A stretch of DNA of 64,000 nucleotides from Heterodera schachtii (GCA_023374025.1 SIJG01000028.1:1350347-1414346), one strand, 5' to 3'; shown: positions 46,706 to 58,514, counted from the first letter of the stretch. Numbers and translations are program-made. Notes: generated by a model not told the origin, from the sequence alone.

Positions 46706-47089
46706 CGGTGCACCCCAAAACGTCGTCGGCCGAAACGTCGTCGGAAGACTTTTTGAACCATAACTTTGTTCATTGTCAATCAAATTAAGCATTGTTGGTG
46801 TTGTTCGATAGCTCTATGTGTTTATTATTAATTTGCAAAATCTCAAAAATTTTCGTTAAGTTTCAAAAAAGTTATGGCCAGAAGGAACTCAAAAACCCAG
46901 TAATTCGAACTTTTTTGCTCTGCTTTTTTTGTGCATGAATAAAAAATTTTGAAAATTTGCAGGCTAATAGCATTTTTCGAATGCTTTAGAATAATACCAA
47001 GAATGTTTAATTTGGTTGAGAAAGAAAAAAGTTATGGTCGAAAAATTCGTTCGACGACGTTTCGGCTGACGACGTTTTGTCCTACTCCG
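46706..47089. mobile_element. MITE with cgtcgtc-rich inverted ends and 9 bp target duplication
   Basis: CAAAACGTCGTCGGCCGAAA (from 46,716) is mirrored by TTTCGGCTGACGACGTTTTG (to 47,080), and CAATAAAAT occurs immediately outside both ends (46,697-46,705 and 47,090-47,098). A 9 bp duplication suits Mutator-like elements. The interior is non-coding and includes ataccaagaatgtttaattt, a phrase also found at 41,672-41,692, so a relative may lie in a FERRY3-like intron. It sits in an intron of the twitchin right arm. Confidence 0.82.
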
Positions 47090-47192
47090 CAATAAAATAC
47101 ACACCTAGTAAAAAAAAAAGAAATTTGGCAAAAAATAAATTAAATAAAAATAAATTTTAGATAAAGTAAAAAAAAATAATAAATAAAAAAAC

Positions 47193-47660
47193 ATTGGGTA
47201 CTAATACAGTTTGACCCACATAAAATTTTTTTTGTTTATTCATGATAAAAATGTGTTTCCAGGGGTTTTCGGGGCTGCTGATTATGAATTTAACTTTATT
47301 TGACGAATTTCCGAACCCCTAACCCGAAATTCGAACATTTTTTCGAAATTTTTTTTTCCAAAAACCGGTTTAAATGTGCCAAATGCGTGTTCCATGATTC
47401 TCCGATGTGATGCTCATATTATATTGACTCGGACCAAGCGTTGATGCAATGTAATATTCAACACATACTCAAAAAATAAATAAATAAAGTTATCAAAATT
47501 TCTTAAGTTCAACTAAATGTTCGAATTTCGGGTTAGGGTTACGAAATTCGTCAAATAGAGTTCAAATTCATAATCAGCGGCCCCGAAAACCCATAGAAAC
47601 ATGTTTTTATCAATAAAATAAATAAAATTTATGTGGGTCAAACTGTATAAGTACCAAACA
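47193..47660. mobile_element. Foldback element with ~150 bp inverted arms, TACAGT ends
   Basis: Left end tacagtttgacccacat (47,205) mirrors atgtgggtcaaactgta (47,631-47,647), and pairing continues inward through ggttttcggggctgctgat / atcagcggccccgaaaacc to the gaacccctaacccgaaattc region. Ends beginning TACAGT next to TA resemble Tc1/mariner-type MITEs. No coding sequence. Confidence 0.8.
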
Positions 47661-47760
47661 TTGTTTAAAAAAATGGTTTTGTTTCTGACTTTTCTAATAT
47701 ATTTGTTGTGTCCCCGGGTTTAAGGCTTTAAGCCATTTCAAATTACCATTTTAAGAGAGA

Positions 47761-48215
47761 GGGATTTATTGAAGGAAAAGCATTGACAAATAATTATATG
47801 ATAAAAACCAGAAATAAGTTTGAGTCAACAACAAACTCAGAGCATTTTGGGTGGCTCAGTGCAATTGGTTATTTGGGAGAGAATTGCCAAAGGCAAGGAA
47901 TTGCACAGACTGACCCACCGCAGACATATCGCAGTCCCCGAGGGAGAAATATATACTGGCACTTTATGACGGGGATTGGGTCGTGGAAAATAGGGCAATT
48001 TACATTATGCACAATTTGAATGCTGCGGATACAGCAATATTTTTTAAAGCATTTGAATTGAAGAATTTGTGCGCTATTTTTGGTTTAAATTATGGAAATA
48101 CCCATACTTATGGATTTTTGGGATTAAATGAATCCCAAAATAGGTAATTTAAACTCCTACTCAATTTTTGAAATTAATCTTTCACAACACAAAAATATGA
48201 ATGTATTCTTTGATT
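47761..48215. other. Unassigned interval between two twitchin exons
   Basis: Contains open stretches (for example 47,783-48,019 on the plus strand) without recognisable domains or strong splice signals; treated as intron of the right-arm twitchin copy. Confidence 0.4.
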
Positions 48216-48243
48216 AGCAAGAGATTTGCCCCCTCCTTCCCAC

Positions 48244-48438
48244 CTTAATGTGCCGCCCGTCCATCCCGATCTTGGCACCGTCATGGAACCATTTCACATC
48301 GATTTCCTTGTCGTTCACATAGCATTCAAAAGTGGCATTTTCCTTTTCGGTGGCACGCTGCGATTTCAACGGCACAACAAATGGCTCCTCCACCACAGAC
48401 ACTTGGCTCCGTGCCGGTGTGCCGGATGTGCTCAGGTC
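48244..48438 (-). CDS. unc-22: Twitchin Ig exon, fused start (right arm)
   Basis: The exon begins DLSTSGTPARS, the linker start also seen at 26,591 and 31,955, and goes directly into VSVVEEPFVVPLKSQRATEK, NATFECYVNDKEIDVKWFHD and GRHIKV before gtggga. In worm twitchin these two parts are about 250 residues apart (two Ig domains lie between). The Ig core Cys and Trp are present. Together with 46,504-46,678 it completes this Ig domain. Confidence 0.8.
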
Positions 48439-48493
48439 CTTTAAAAAATAGAAATAAAAAAGGTTACAATAACTTTGAAATTTGTTTTTTTAC

Positions 48494-48667
48494 CAAAATT
48501 GCCATCCTTTTTGTCACCACCGCCATGTCCTGTCGCTTCTCCTCGTTTTTGTCCACCTCGTCCGGTGCCTCTTCGTCCCCAGCGCAAGCCGCTGCTGCCG
48601 CCTGTGCCGGCCGGTCCGCCGCGGTGCTGCCAACGCGTCGCCTTCCGCTACTGGACGCGGTCCGCTC
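48494..48667 (-). CDS. unc-22: Ala-rich twitchin linker exon (right arm)
   Basis: Minus-strand partner of 30,693-30,851: RRRVGSTAADRPAQAAAAAC, then an acidic/basic insert and VVTKKMAIL. It remains open although it differs from the left copy by several substitutions and a 12-base or longer insert. Confidence 0.5.
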
Positions 48668-48999
48668 CTGTTCATGATTTTTTATGCATTAACTATTATT
48701 AAATATTTAGTTTTTTTCAAATAAAGGAACAATTTTAAACCAAAATTTTTTACAAAGAAAAAATTATTAATCGTAGAAAAAAATTTTTGCCTGTGGATGA
48801 TTTGTCGGGAACATGATCAGCAGAAGAGGAATTATTGAGAAAAAAAAACAAAAAAATATATATTTTAATAAATATTTTAGAAAAAATTCAAAAATTTGCA
48901 TCACTTTTAAAAATTGTTTTCGGTTCATGCTAAAAATTAAAAAATTTCTTTTTCTCAAAATTCCCAATAAATAATTCTAAAAAATCCGAATTTGCTCAC

Positions 49000-49178
49000 C
49001 GTGTTTTTGGGGCGTGGCGGTTTCAAATTATCGCTACAACAAAAAAATAAATGAATTAAATTTATTGTTTATTTTTTTGTTTGTTAAACCAACCACTGAA
49101 TGTCAGTGGCATCCTTTCTGGCACTTCTGCGCGGCTGGCAACGACGGGCGGTGGAGGACAATGGTTGGTCTGATGAGT
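49000..49178 (-). CDS. unc-22: Two short polar linker exons (right arm)
   Basis: Partners of 30,197-30,375: 49,178-49,094 (SSDQPLSSTARRCQPRRSAR) and 49,033-49,000 (NLKPPRPKNT). The reading is almost unchanged between arms. Confidence 0.45.
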
Positions 49179-49628
49179 CTGAAACAAAATGCATTATTTT
49201 AATAAAACATATTCTATATAAAATTATGTGAAAATATAATTATTTAATTTGAAAAAAAAACAATAATTTACCTTCTTTAGTTTGAAATAATTTTTTTTTA
49301 AAAATTAAAAGATTTATATAAATTTAATATTATAAATATATACAAAATATGTAATTATTAATTTGATAAAAAAGTAAATTTTAATTTTCCTTTTTTAGTG
49401 AAGAAAAAATATTATTAAATTAAAAATAAATTTTAAAATTAAATTATCATTAAATGTCCATGGAAATGTTTAACTGTTTTTTGAACTAATTAAAGATTAT
49501 AAAAAACAAACGGTTTAAATTAAAATTGAAAGAGACAAGCGGATAATCGTTTTTGAACTAATTTGTAAATGCCGAACTGGTAAAGAAAGCCTTTTGTCTA
49601 AGATTTTCCACCCAAACTTATTTCTTAC

Positions 49629-49768
49629 CCAAGGATGGTCCGATGCCATGCGCAGACGAAGGTTGTGCCGTTTTAGGAGTTCGGATTTGCGTGGCGTCCT
49701 TTTCCTTTTCGTTGGCACGCTGCGATTTCAACGGCACAACACTTGGCCCCTGCACAGACAGTTCTTTG
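49629..49768 (-). CDS. unc-22: Rearranged twitchin Ig-start exon (right arm)
   Basis: Partner of 29,622-29,761: KELSVQGPSVVPLKSQRANE, then the same unusual polar tail to GIGPSLG. Its presence in both arms shows this rearrangement happened before the inverted duplication. Confidence 0.6.
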
Positions 49769-49837
49769 CTGAAAATTTTGTGCCATATTTAAATGAAAAT
49801 TAATTTAAAAAATAGTATTATTTTTGGCTCTTGGCAA

Positions 49838-49958
49838 ATGCGTCAGTGGAAAAGGTGCCAGTAATACAGTATTTTTATAATAAAGTTACTACTGTAGCAT
49901 TAAGTATTGTATTACAAAAGGTCGAAATTGCCCTTATTCACTGACGCATTTTCCACTG
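49838..49958. mobile_element. MITE of the tgcgtcagtg family (right arm)
   Basis: Ends aatgcgtcagtgg and cactgacgcatt, with gtaatacagtatt and aatactgtatt-like inner inverted repeats. Partner of the 29,440 element. Confidence 0.75.
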
Positions 49959-50107
49959 GCCCATTTTTCGTTCACAATTTTTATTTAATCAAAGAAAAAA
50001 TTGAATTGTCAATAATTTTTTTTTGTAATGTCTTTAAATTTGTGTGACCATCAAAAAAGGAGAAAGAGGCACTAATTTCTTTTTTTGTTTGAAATTTCTC
50101 TGCTGAC

Positions 50108-51355
50108 TTTATCACGATGGTCGGGCAAGCGCCAGCCGTCTCCACGATGTTGATGGGCAACGTGTGCAACGACGGTGTACTGCATCCGTGCAAGTTGACC
50201 GCAATGACACGGAATACTTAAAAAAAAATTTTTGAAAAATTTTACCCTACTAGCAAATTTATTATTAAAAAAAAATTAATGATTTATCATAAAATTTTAG
50301 AAAAATCGCAAAAAAAAATTTTCGGGGAGGGGGGGTGGAGAACGACGCGGAAGAAAGTGGTACACGTTTCAAAACAATTACCGTAGGCCTGGAACTCGCG
50401 CAACCCGGGCACCAAACACTCGGTCAATGGACACTGCAATTTTAACGAAATTGTAATTAAAACAAAAAATCTTTTTATTGGCACTCATTAAAATATTCTT
50501 TGTGACTACTGTATATGGAAATACCGTACCATATCCGGTGTTGCCTTCTCCCATTGTTCGTGATCACATTCTCGCTTCTGCACAAGGTAGCCCTCCAGTT
50601 TGGAGCCACCATCCTCAGCTGGCGGTTGCCAAGTGAGCGTCACACAATTGGGACCTGCGTTTTTGTAAAAAATTAAAAATATTATTTTGGCGTTCCGTCT
50701 CTACCACCAATGGATTGCGCCTCGACTTGAATTGGCATTCCCGGCGGACCAGGCAATTTGATTCGGTCGGATGGAAGCGACGGCTTGCTCAAACCCGCCT
50801 CATTCCTTGCCGCAACGCGGAACTGGTACTCGCCCCGGTCGATCAGATTTTTCACTTTGAAATTTGTTGCCCATGTCCTGGACTTTTTGCATGTAATCTA
50901 AAAAAAAATGAATTTTCACAAAAACAGGAAAAAATTTTTTAGGATATTCAACGCATAATCTAATGATCAGCAGTGATACAATCAATATCCAATAATCGAA
51001 TTTTCATATGTATTGAATGATTAAAAGGCTATGAAAAGTTTCTTTAAATTTTTTATAAAATTTTTCGTTTTTTCTAATTTTTTTTTTAATTTCGGGGTGG
51101 GGAAACGAGAAACGAGCTGCTCACTTCAAGAAAAAAATTCAACAATAATTACAATACACAGCATATACTCCATAAACTCACCCATTCCGAATGTTTCTCC
51201 TTGTGCTGTAGTTCGTAGCCACAAATTTTTGCCCCGCCGTTGGATGCCGGCAACTCCCACTCCAATTCGGCCCATGTTCGGCCAAAGTCGCGCACCACGG
51301 GCTTGTCCGGCTGGCTTGGCATTTGGTACTTGGACACAACCAGCTCAGGCAACAC
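50108..51355 (-). CDS. unc-22: Twitchin FnIII-FnIII block, five exons (right arm)
   Basis: Exons in transcript order: 51,355-51,182, 50,897-50,707, 50,654-50,530, 50,433-50,382, 50,216-50,108. Same two FnIII domains as 28,037-29,298, with few changes (for example QVPSQ to QMPSQ and KIRGY to KICGY). All five exons are open and splice sites are kept, so this block would still be translatable in isolation. Confidence 0.85.
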
Positions 51356-51873
51356 CTGTTTTAAGCGAGTAAATTAAAATTTTTATTTTAAATATCAATT
51401 TTTGTACAATTTATTTCATAAATAAAATATTTACAAAATGCTTTTAACTATTTTTTAATCAATTTTTTATAAAAATATTTTGTAAAAATAAAATACAGTA
51501 AAAACGAAAATACTCCGTTAAAAATTGATTTTTTTTTTTAAATTCAAAAAATCCACTCCTAATTGTTTTACAAATATGTCACTCTCATCATTTTCTGATC
51601 ACCTTCAATTCGGCTATATTCTCTCCCCCTATCGTTTACCTCCGAAAAATGTCTTTAAATCTAAAAATAATTTTTTACAAGAAAATATCAAAAAAAAAAA
51701 AATTTTTTTTTGAGCGATTTTTTCAGTTTTGCAAATAATTGCTGAAAAATCTCAAAAAATTTTTTCTAAAAAAATTTGTTGAAATTTCTAATTGTAAATT
51801 TAAAAAAATTTTACGGCAGGGTGGGAAGAATAAAACGAGGGGGAGGGGGACGAACGGCTCCTGTTTCCCCCAC

Positions 51874-51910
51874 CTTGAATTGTGTGTCCGGCACACTGCC
51901 AAATGCGGCA
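51874..51910 (-). pseudogene. unc-22: Remnant of twitchin FnIII exon
   Basis: Only the last ~37 bases of the exon equivalent to 27,062-27,264 remain (AAFGSVPDTQF, then a gtgggg donor). Upstream the sequence changes abruptly to unrelated AT-rich DNA and a GC-hairpin repeat. Confidence 0.7.
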
Positions 51911-52700
51911 ATTCGCATTTAAATTCTGCGAAATTTCTTTAATTTTAAATTAATTCATACATGTACAAGGGGTGCCTCAGCCCAAGGCCCATACGCCGGA
52001 CGATTGGGCCGGGACGATTTTCCATACGAAAGTCAGTCCAAATTTTTCTCCAGCGAAGATCTTTTTTTTTGCTACTCACCTTTTGGGGAAGGGGGTGGGG
52101 CGGTCCGGCGGTGCCGACAGGCGCCGCCGGGAAAATTTTTTGAATTTTTTATGGGGTTCGCTAAGGAAATTGTGTAAATTTTCCCCCTTTCGTTAACACC
52201 TCCCTCCACGACGACTTCCCCCTCTTTTACAGCCGCCCCCACCTTGTACATGTATGAATTAATTCATAAGTTGCGCATTATTCTTAATCTTGATAAATGT
52301 TTTTTTGTTTAAAATTTTATAGAAAAATTTTTTTTCACTAATTTTGATTTTTCAAAAAACTAATATAAATAAAATTAAAACATTTTGTTAAATTTTTAAA
52401 AAATTATAATTTATTTTCGGCCACGTTATGTCCCGGCGACTTTTGCTCAAGGCTTGAAATTGCACAATTACTTTTCTTTTTTGGGCAAAATCTATCAGCA
52501 AATTACACTCAAATTTCAAAATTTCCCTGGGGGTGCCTATTGGCGGACCTCGCCACATGCCCAAAAAAAGTTTTAGAAGAAAAACCCAGAAAAAGTCTTA
52601 AAAAGCAAATTAAAAAAGATAATTAACATGGTCGAAGCCCACCCCCCCCCCCCCTCTCGCAAAATTTTCGTTTACCCCCCTCCTCCCCTTCAAATTTATT
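51911..52700. other. Segment inserted in the right arm
   Basis: No equivalent at this place in the left arm. It contains atgtacaaggggtgcct near its start and its inverted form near 52,245 (aattcatacatgtacaagg / ccttgtacatgtatgaatt), i.e. ends of a ~320 bp inverted-end element (about 51,951-52,263), and the hairpin CGGCGGTGCC/GGCGCCGCCG at 52,106-52,129. No gene. Confidence 0.55.
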
Positions 52701-52705
52701 CCCAC

Positions 52706-52790
52706 CTCATTCGCCGCTGTCTCGTTACGCAGTTGCTCAGGCACAACAAATATGTCACGGGGATCCTCCACCACATACACTTGGCATTTG
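52706..52790 (-). CDS. unc-22: Twitchin Ig-start exon, displaced (right arm)
   Basis: Partner of 34,490-34,574 (CQVYVVEDPRD.FVVPEQLR, ending NETAANE). In the left arm it is the last twitchin exon; here it lies beyond the FnIII block, so the order differs between arms. The neighbouring 52,861-53,315 repeats the left-arm sequence 33,700-34,480 inverted. Confidence 0.7.
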
Positions 52791-53338
52791 CTGGAAATTT
52801 TTGTGCCATAATTTAAATGAAAATCAATTTTTAAAGTAGTAATATTTTTGGCTCCTGGTAAATACGTCAGTGAAAAAGGTGTCAGTAATACAGTATTTTT
52901 GAAATAAAGTTACTGTAGCATTAAATATTGTATTATAAAAGGTCAAAATGTCTAATAATTTTGTTCTGTTTTTTTCAATTAAGTTTTTAAATGTCAAAAT
53001 ATTGAAACTTTCAAAATCCCTAAAAAATAAGCAATGATTTCAGGTAATATTACTAGCGTATCTCAATTTAAAGAAATACTGATTCACTGACGCATTTTCC
53101 ACGGACCCAATTTCCGTTTTATTTAATGGAAAAAATTGAATTGTCAATATTTTCGTTTGCTATGTTTTTAAATTTGTGTGACCATCAAAAAGAGAAGAAA
53201 GATGCACTGAAATTTTTTTTTAAAATTTGAGTCAAATTAAAAAAAAAATAGTGCAATGCAAAATTTGGCACCGATTTTTTTTGGCACCATTCCAAAATTC
53301 GGTGCAAAATTTTAAAAATATTTTAGAAAATTTCTCAC

Positions 53339-53445
53339 TTTGTTGTGGCCGGATAAGTGATCGGGCCCTCTGGGAGGCCGGGCCGGTCCACGTCGGTGTT
53401 CAATGGGTTGGAACGGCCAAACGCATTTTCGGCACACACGCGGAA
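53339..53445 (-). CDS. unc-22: Twitchin FnIII end fused to the start of another module
   Basis: Reads FRVCAENAFGRSNPLNTDV and then DRPGLPEGPITYPATT. In worm twitchin AENTFGRSDSLNTD ends one FnIII domain, while DKPGAPENITYPA begins another about 200 residues later. The join is in frame. No left-arm partner was identified. Confidence 0.7.
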
Positions 53446-53913
53446 CTGTAAAAAGAGGAATTAATAAATTAATTAAAAATTTCGAAATTTTAAAGCATTT
53501 TCAGAAAAAAATAGCCGTATATTCGGTTTCTAGACAATTTTGAATTTAAAAAAAGCCAAAACTCGGCAGAATTAAAAAAATAATGCGCCAAAATTATTTT
53601 TTTTTTCGAAGGCATGCCACATTTTAAGCAAATATTTTTCTTTCAAATAAATCTGCTCCATGGCTTTTTTTGAAATTTCTCATAAATAGTAGGAGTGTCA
53701 AGCATTTTGCGATGAGCAATTTTTGGCCAAAAAACCAACAACTGTAAAAATTGTATAAATTAAAAAAATATTATTTAAAAATTAACATTAAAAAAAATTA
53801 TTTTACCGCTTTGACATGGAAATTGAAAAAAAGGTTAAGAAAATTTTCAAAAAGGTATATATATTTAATAAAATAATAATCATTTTTTAATTTTGATTGA
53901 AAAAATCTCCCAC

Positions 53914-54000
53914 CGAATTTGCATCGCTTCGCCGTTCTGCGGTAGTGGACGTGGTGGCAGATGAACAACTGCTGGCGGTTGGAGCGGCGCCTGCGTTGTC
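53914..54000 (-). CDS. unc-22: Twitchin Ser/Thr/Ala linker exon (right arm)
   Basis: Partner of 24,610-24,717: DNAGAAPTASSCSSATTSTT, ending ERRSDANS. The gap between ATTST and AERRS relative to the left copy is in frame. Flanking intron sequence is also shared with 24,720-25,120. Confidence 0.5.
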
Positions 54001-55069
54001 CTGAAAAATTGGCTCGTTATTTATATGTAATAACATATAATGTTTATATAATATTAGTTTTTTTTTTTGTTTCTCATTAAAAAATAAAAAAAAATAATCT
54101 CAAAAATTTATTAAATTAAATATTTTGCAGACCAAATTTGATTTTTTATTTAAAAATATCCCAATGGATGAATTAAAATTTTGTATAACAACTTCATTTT
54201 TTTATTTTTAATAATGTAAATCAATTTTATTTTATACAAATTTTGTATAAAAATTTTCTAAATTTTTTTGTCCTGCTGAAGACGAATAACCCAATAATTT
54301 TGATAATGTTTTTTACCAAAAGTCATCATATTTGAAAAAAAGACAAAAAAAAAAAAAAATTGCCCATATGAATAAACTTTTTAAAATAGGCAATATAAAA
54401 GTCTCGTAGACAACGCAAACTAAACGGAAAACCCTTTATTTTTTTGCAATCACTCACTTCTCCAGTGAAGTCAATTGTCGGCGCAGTGTTGTGATGCCAT
54501 TCCCTATTAAAAATAACGAAAATAATTCTTAAAATTTTTTTTAATTTTGAAATTATCATAATTCGTTTGTTAAATTAAATTTTAGCTTACAACATGTGTT
54601 CGGTCGTTGACCTTTTTGTGTCTGCAGCGTAGTCACAATAATCGCTGAATTGTCATATCAACAAAGGAAATTTTTTACATTTTTTTACCATTTAAATTTT
54701 TTATTTGACCCGTGCATCGCTTGGTGCTTTGTGTACGCGATGACATATACATATTTTGCAGGACATTTCTTGCAGAAGAATTTGGCCTTGAATTAAATTA
54801 ACAAGTTTTCAAGAAAAAGTCAAAAAAATGTTATAAATTTTTCTAGTTGATATGTTTTTTTTCAAAAAATAAAAAATGTCAAAAAATCTTTTCAAATTTC
54901 TTCTTAACATTATAAAAAAAAAATTCGGGGCGGGGGGGATACGATGTGGTGGGAAACTGATCGGGCGGAAAGGGAACTGATAGGGAGGGGGGAACGGAGA
55001 CGAGAAACGAGCTGCTCCCGGAAGCAGCAGGGATGCCGCGGGTCGAGATTTCGGATTGGATTCTATTTG

Positions 55070-55835
55070 TGGACGGTCATATGTTTATGGCGGATTTGAA
55101 AATGGCAAAAAAAAAAAAAAATCAATATTTTGTGGTCCAAAAATTCTGAAGATTGGTTCTCATCCTTTTTGTCACCCCCCTGATTTTTTTAACATTATCT
55201 TTTCTAGGGTAATTTTATGCGCTGAACACATATACCTATGACGTTTCTTTTTAGCTGTTATGCTTTTTACGTGTGTCACGTGATTCTTTTTTTGACTAAT
55301 CAACTACAGTATTCGCCGGCAAATGTGCTTTGTCCCAACCAATTTTTCGAAAAAAATAAAAATTTCAAAAAGTAATAGTAATGTAAAACGCCTTCCCGGG
55401 GATTTCTAGGTCGCTGATCACGAATCAGACATCCATTTATACTAATTCAGAACCCCGAACCCGAATTCGAAAAAAAAGTTGAAAATTCAATTTTTTTAAA
55501 ATTTTTCATTCGGCTCTAAAATTGATTAAAAATAAATAAAAATTAGTCACAAATCATTAAAACACCAAAAATAGTCATTCTGACGGATTCTAACAAAGTA
55601 AATTTTTAAAAATTTGAATTTCTACTTTTGTTCGAATTCGGGTCCGGCTTTTGGAATCTGCCAAAATTAATGTTAGATTCATATTCAGCGCATAAAATTA
55701 CCTAGAAAAAATTATGTGCTGTAAGACTTTTTTGAAGAACATAAAAAAGCTATGTTCGGATGAATTTTTTTGGGTTTGGCCACAAAATATTGATCCTTTT
55801 TGTCATTTTCAAATCCGCCATAAACATATGACTGA
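55070..55835. mobile_element. ~765 bp foldback element
   Basis: Left ggtcatatgtttatggcgg (55,076) mirrors ccgccataaacatatgact (55,816), and taattttatgcgctgaa (55,211) is mirrored at about 55,680-55,700. Inside lies an inverted pair of the tcgctgatcacgaat family. The right edge reads catatgactgactgta. Non-coding, right arm only as far as I can see. Confidence 0.65.
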
Positions 55836-56107
55836 CTGTATCTTAATTTCAAAGAATTTTTTTTGTTGTATATTTTGTGTAAAATAATTTTTATTTAAAA
55901 TAAAGAAGTCTTAAAATAATTTTAAAAAAGCAAAAAAAAAAATTGCTTATTTATTGATATTGTCCCATTTTAGTGGTAAAATTCTTGACAAAATTTCAGG
56001 TCGGATTTACCGAAATTTTAAATTTCAGTTAAAAATATTTTAAATTAATTTTTTTTGGTTTCCCCCATTGCATTAAAAATCGCGAAAATTCAAAATTTAA
56101 AAAAAAT

Positions 56108-56236
56108 TTACCGGCGCCACCTTCACTATTGGAATTGAGGGCAGAAGCTTGTCACGGCGGCAGAGAGCAGACGAGGCCGAACGGGACCTTTGCGTTTCCA
56201 TTTCATTGTGCCATTGTACCAACGTGTCGTCCTCGC
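56108..56236 (-). CDS. Unassigned open exon
   Basis: Reads EFKCEDDTLVQWHNEMETQR, then a Ser/Arg-rich part and LLPSIPIVKVAP before gtaaat. GC-rich, with C and W spaced as at the start of a short Ig half-domain, but too short to assign. It may be another N-terminal twitchin linker exon. No clear left-arm partner. Confidence 0.3.
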
Positions 56237-56919
56237 ACTTAAATTCGGGAAAAAATAATTTAATATTTGTTGTAAAATGAATTTTTTAACATTTTAAATT
56301 TTTTGTTGAAAACTATTATTTTGTCATTTGTAGAGACCGACTTTTGAGGCATATGCCTTTTTTTCTGCGCCGATATATTAAGCATAAACAATGCATTTTC
56401 CACTTGGTTTGTGGCTTCTAAGTTGACTTTTATTATGCCTTTTTTTTTTTGCCTTTTTCGTGCCTTAAATGCCTTTTTTGGCATTTTGCCGTTTTGGTGC
56501 CTTTTTTGGCGTTTTTCCGAAAAAATCCATTAATCGGGAAAATAAACCCCTAAGAATTTAAAAATTTCCTCAAAAATTGATCGCAAAATTTTCATTTTTT
56601 CTTGGTAAAAAATTTTAGATAAGTTTTCAAAAAATTTTTATATTTTTTACAATCCTCATGAGAATTTGGAGAATTTAACTTAAAATCCCTTGAAAATTTG
56701 AACATTTTATTTAAAAAAATTTCTTTTCAAGTAATTTGTAAAAATCTCATAAAATTTATTAATTCTTAAAAAAATTTACCTCCCAAAAAAGATGGCCCGT
56801 ACTTCTGTGTGCATATTCTTTTCGCCATTTGGCCCTTTGTTGGTCACGCTAATCATGAAAAAAAAAAATTAAAAATTTTAAAAATTTAATTTTATGGGGC
56901 AAAAATTTAAAAAAAAAAT

Positions 56920-57245
56920 TCATCTTTGATCAGATAAATCCTTCATGGTGATCTGACACCCTAAAATACACTGAAAACATCTCGGGGGGAAACGAGGTGG
57001 CGGGGAACTGAGCTGGGGGGGAACTGATATGGGGGGGGGGGGGAACGGCGGGGGGGGGGGGGTACGTAGTGCACCCGTTCCGATCACTATAAAGGAGTCA
57101 ACTGATCTAGTTGGTGTAAAAGACCTTTTTGATCAGCATCGAACGTTATATTAGGAAGAATTATCTCAGAATTTTTGACCCATAAAATACTGGTTTTTCT
57201 CATTTTCAAAATCTACAATAAACATGACTATGACTGTAAATATCT
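56920..57245. mobile_element. Foldback-type element, right-arm copy
   Basis: Reverse-complement partner of 22,930-23,425, sharing gatcactataaaggag and ttttgatcagcatcgaac. It contains long G-runs near 57,030-57,060 absent from the left copy. Ends near catgactatgactgta. Confidence 0.55.
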
Positions 57246-57764
57246 TTATTAGTTTAAAATAATATCTATTTTTTATTTTGGCTTAATTTTTACAATACGA
57301 AAATGTACAAAAATGGTTTAACTGAATTTTTGATTAATTATAATTTTCGAATTAATTAATTCTTTATTTTTTTGGCATTTATGAATAAAAATCAAAACAA
57401 ACATTTAATATATAAATTTCACTCAAAAAAATTTAAAAAAAATTTAATTTAGAAAAAAGTTTTTTTCCCGTTTCTCGACATTGATTTCCGCTAAAAATTG
57501 ATGAAATTTTACGTGAGTAGTTTCACGGGATTCCCATTCGGCAAATCCTTTCGTTTTCCCTGCTTCCTTACTTATTTTTTACCGTTTTCTATGAAAACAA
57601 AAAATGTAAATTTATTTCAGTTGGATTTTATATACACAAAAAAAAATAAATTAGATAATTTTAAATAAAAATTTAATTATTATACAGACTTTAATTTTCA
57701 TTGAAAATTTTTGGTAAACGATTATAATTTAAGAATTAATTTTTTTTTTCTTTTAATCACTTAC

Positions 57765-57835
57765 TTTCAACATCGATGCATGTGGTCGCGGTTCCATTCC
57801 TGTTGAAAGCGATTAAATATTGGATTTGTTGCAAT
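57765..57835 (-). other. Conserved short block (exon-like), duplicated in both arms
   Basis: The block gaatggaaccgcgaccac...atgcatcgatgttgaaag is preserved in both arms (22,805-22,850 and here) with almost no change, followed by gtaagt on its sense strand. It reads QEWNRDHMHRC in one frame. Too short to identify. Confidence 0.3.
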
Positions 57836-58204
57836 TGTTATACGGTTTTTTTGATCATTAATCGGAAAAGTAATTAACAATCCATCCATTTTTTTTTTCA
57901 ACGCACCAAACAATCTGCGGACAGCTATCAGTGAAATCAGTAAACAGCACACACTGAGGCGAACAAAGCGCAAAATAGTTGTCTGAAATTCGGCACTCAA
58001 ATCGTTTGCTGCTTAAAAATTAAAAAAACATTTATAAAGTTTAAAGCAATGAAAATCTTTCGTTTAGGCCCACTTTGTTTGTAAATTTTTGCCACGGGCA
58101 TTCCCCCCCCCCCGCTCTTAATTGATTTGTGGTGAGGGTTATTTTAGGTGACTAAATGAATGATTTTTGGAAAAAAAAATACTCAGTTTTTATGGGAAAA
58201 TAAA

Positions 58205-58475
58205 AAGGGGGGAGTGGAGGGGGAGGGGAAAAGGAGGATGGCGGATGGGGAACGGGAAGAGGAAGGACGAGTGAGGGAGCGGAGGGAGCGGAGTGAGAGA
58301 GGGGAGGGGAGAGAGCGGGAGGGGAGGGAGCGGAGGAAGGATGAGGGAGGGGAGAGAGTGGGAGGAGGAAGGATGAGGGAGGGGAGAGAGTGGGAGGAGG
58401 AAGAATAAGAGAGGGGAGAGAGTGGGAGGAGGAAGGATGGGGGAGGGGAGAGAGCGGGAGGGAGTGGAGCGGGAG
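58205..58475 (+). repeat. Polypurine tract (right-arm copy)
   Basis: About 270 bp of nearly pure A/G in degenerate gggaggggagagagtggga units, flanked by ggcgcgccgacgacggcaaa. It is the inverted partner of 21,609-21,791 and has expanded. Apparent open frames are low-complexity. Confidence 0.85.
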
Positions 58476-58514
58476 GCGCGCCGACGACGGCAAAGGTCGA
58501 CTTTTTCCGTCCCT

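Noticed and set aside
47783..48019. 78-residue frame between twitchin exons
   Set aside because: No domain, no splice signals, composition of ordinary intron sequence.
54326..54559. Possible exon with EWHHNTAPTIDFTGEV
   Set aside because: Short and only suggestive of an FnIII end; no supporting partner in the left arm and no consistent splice phase.
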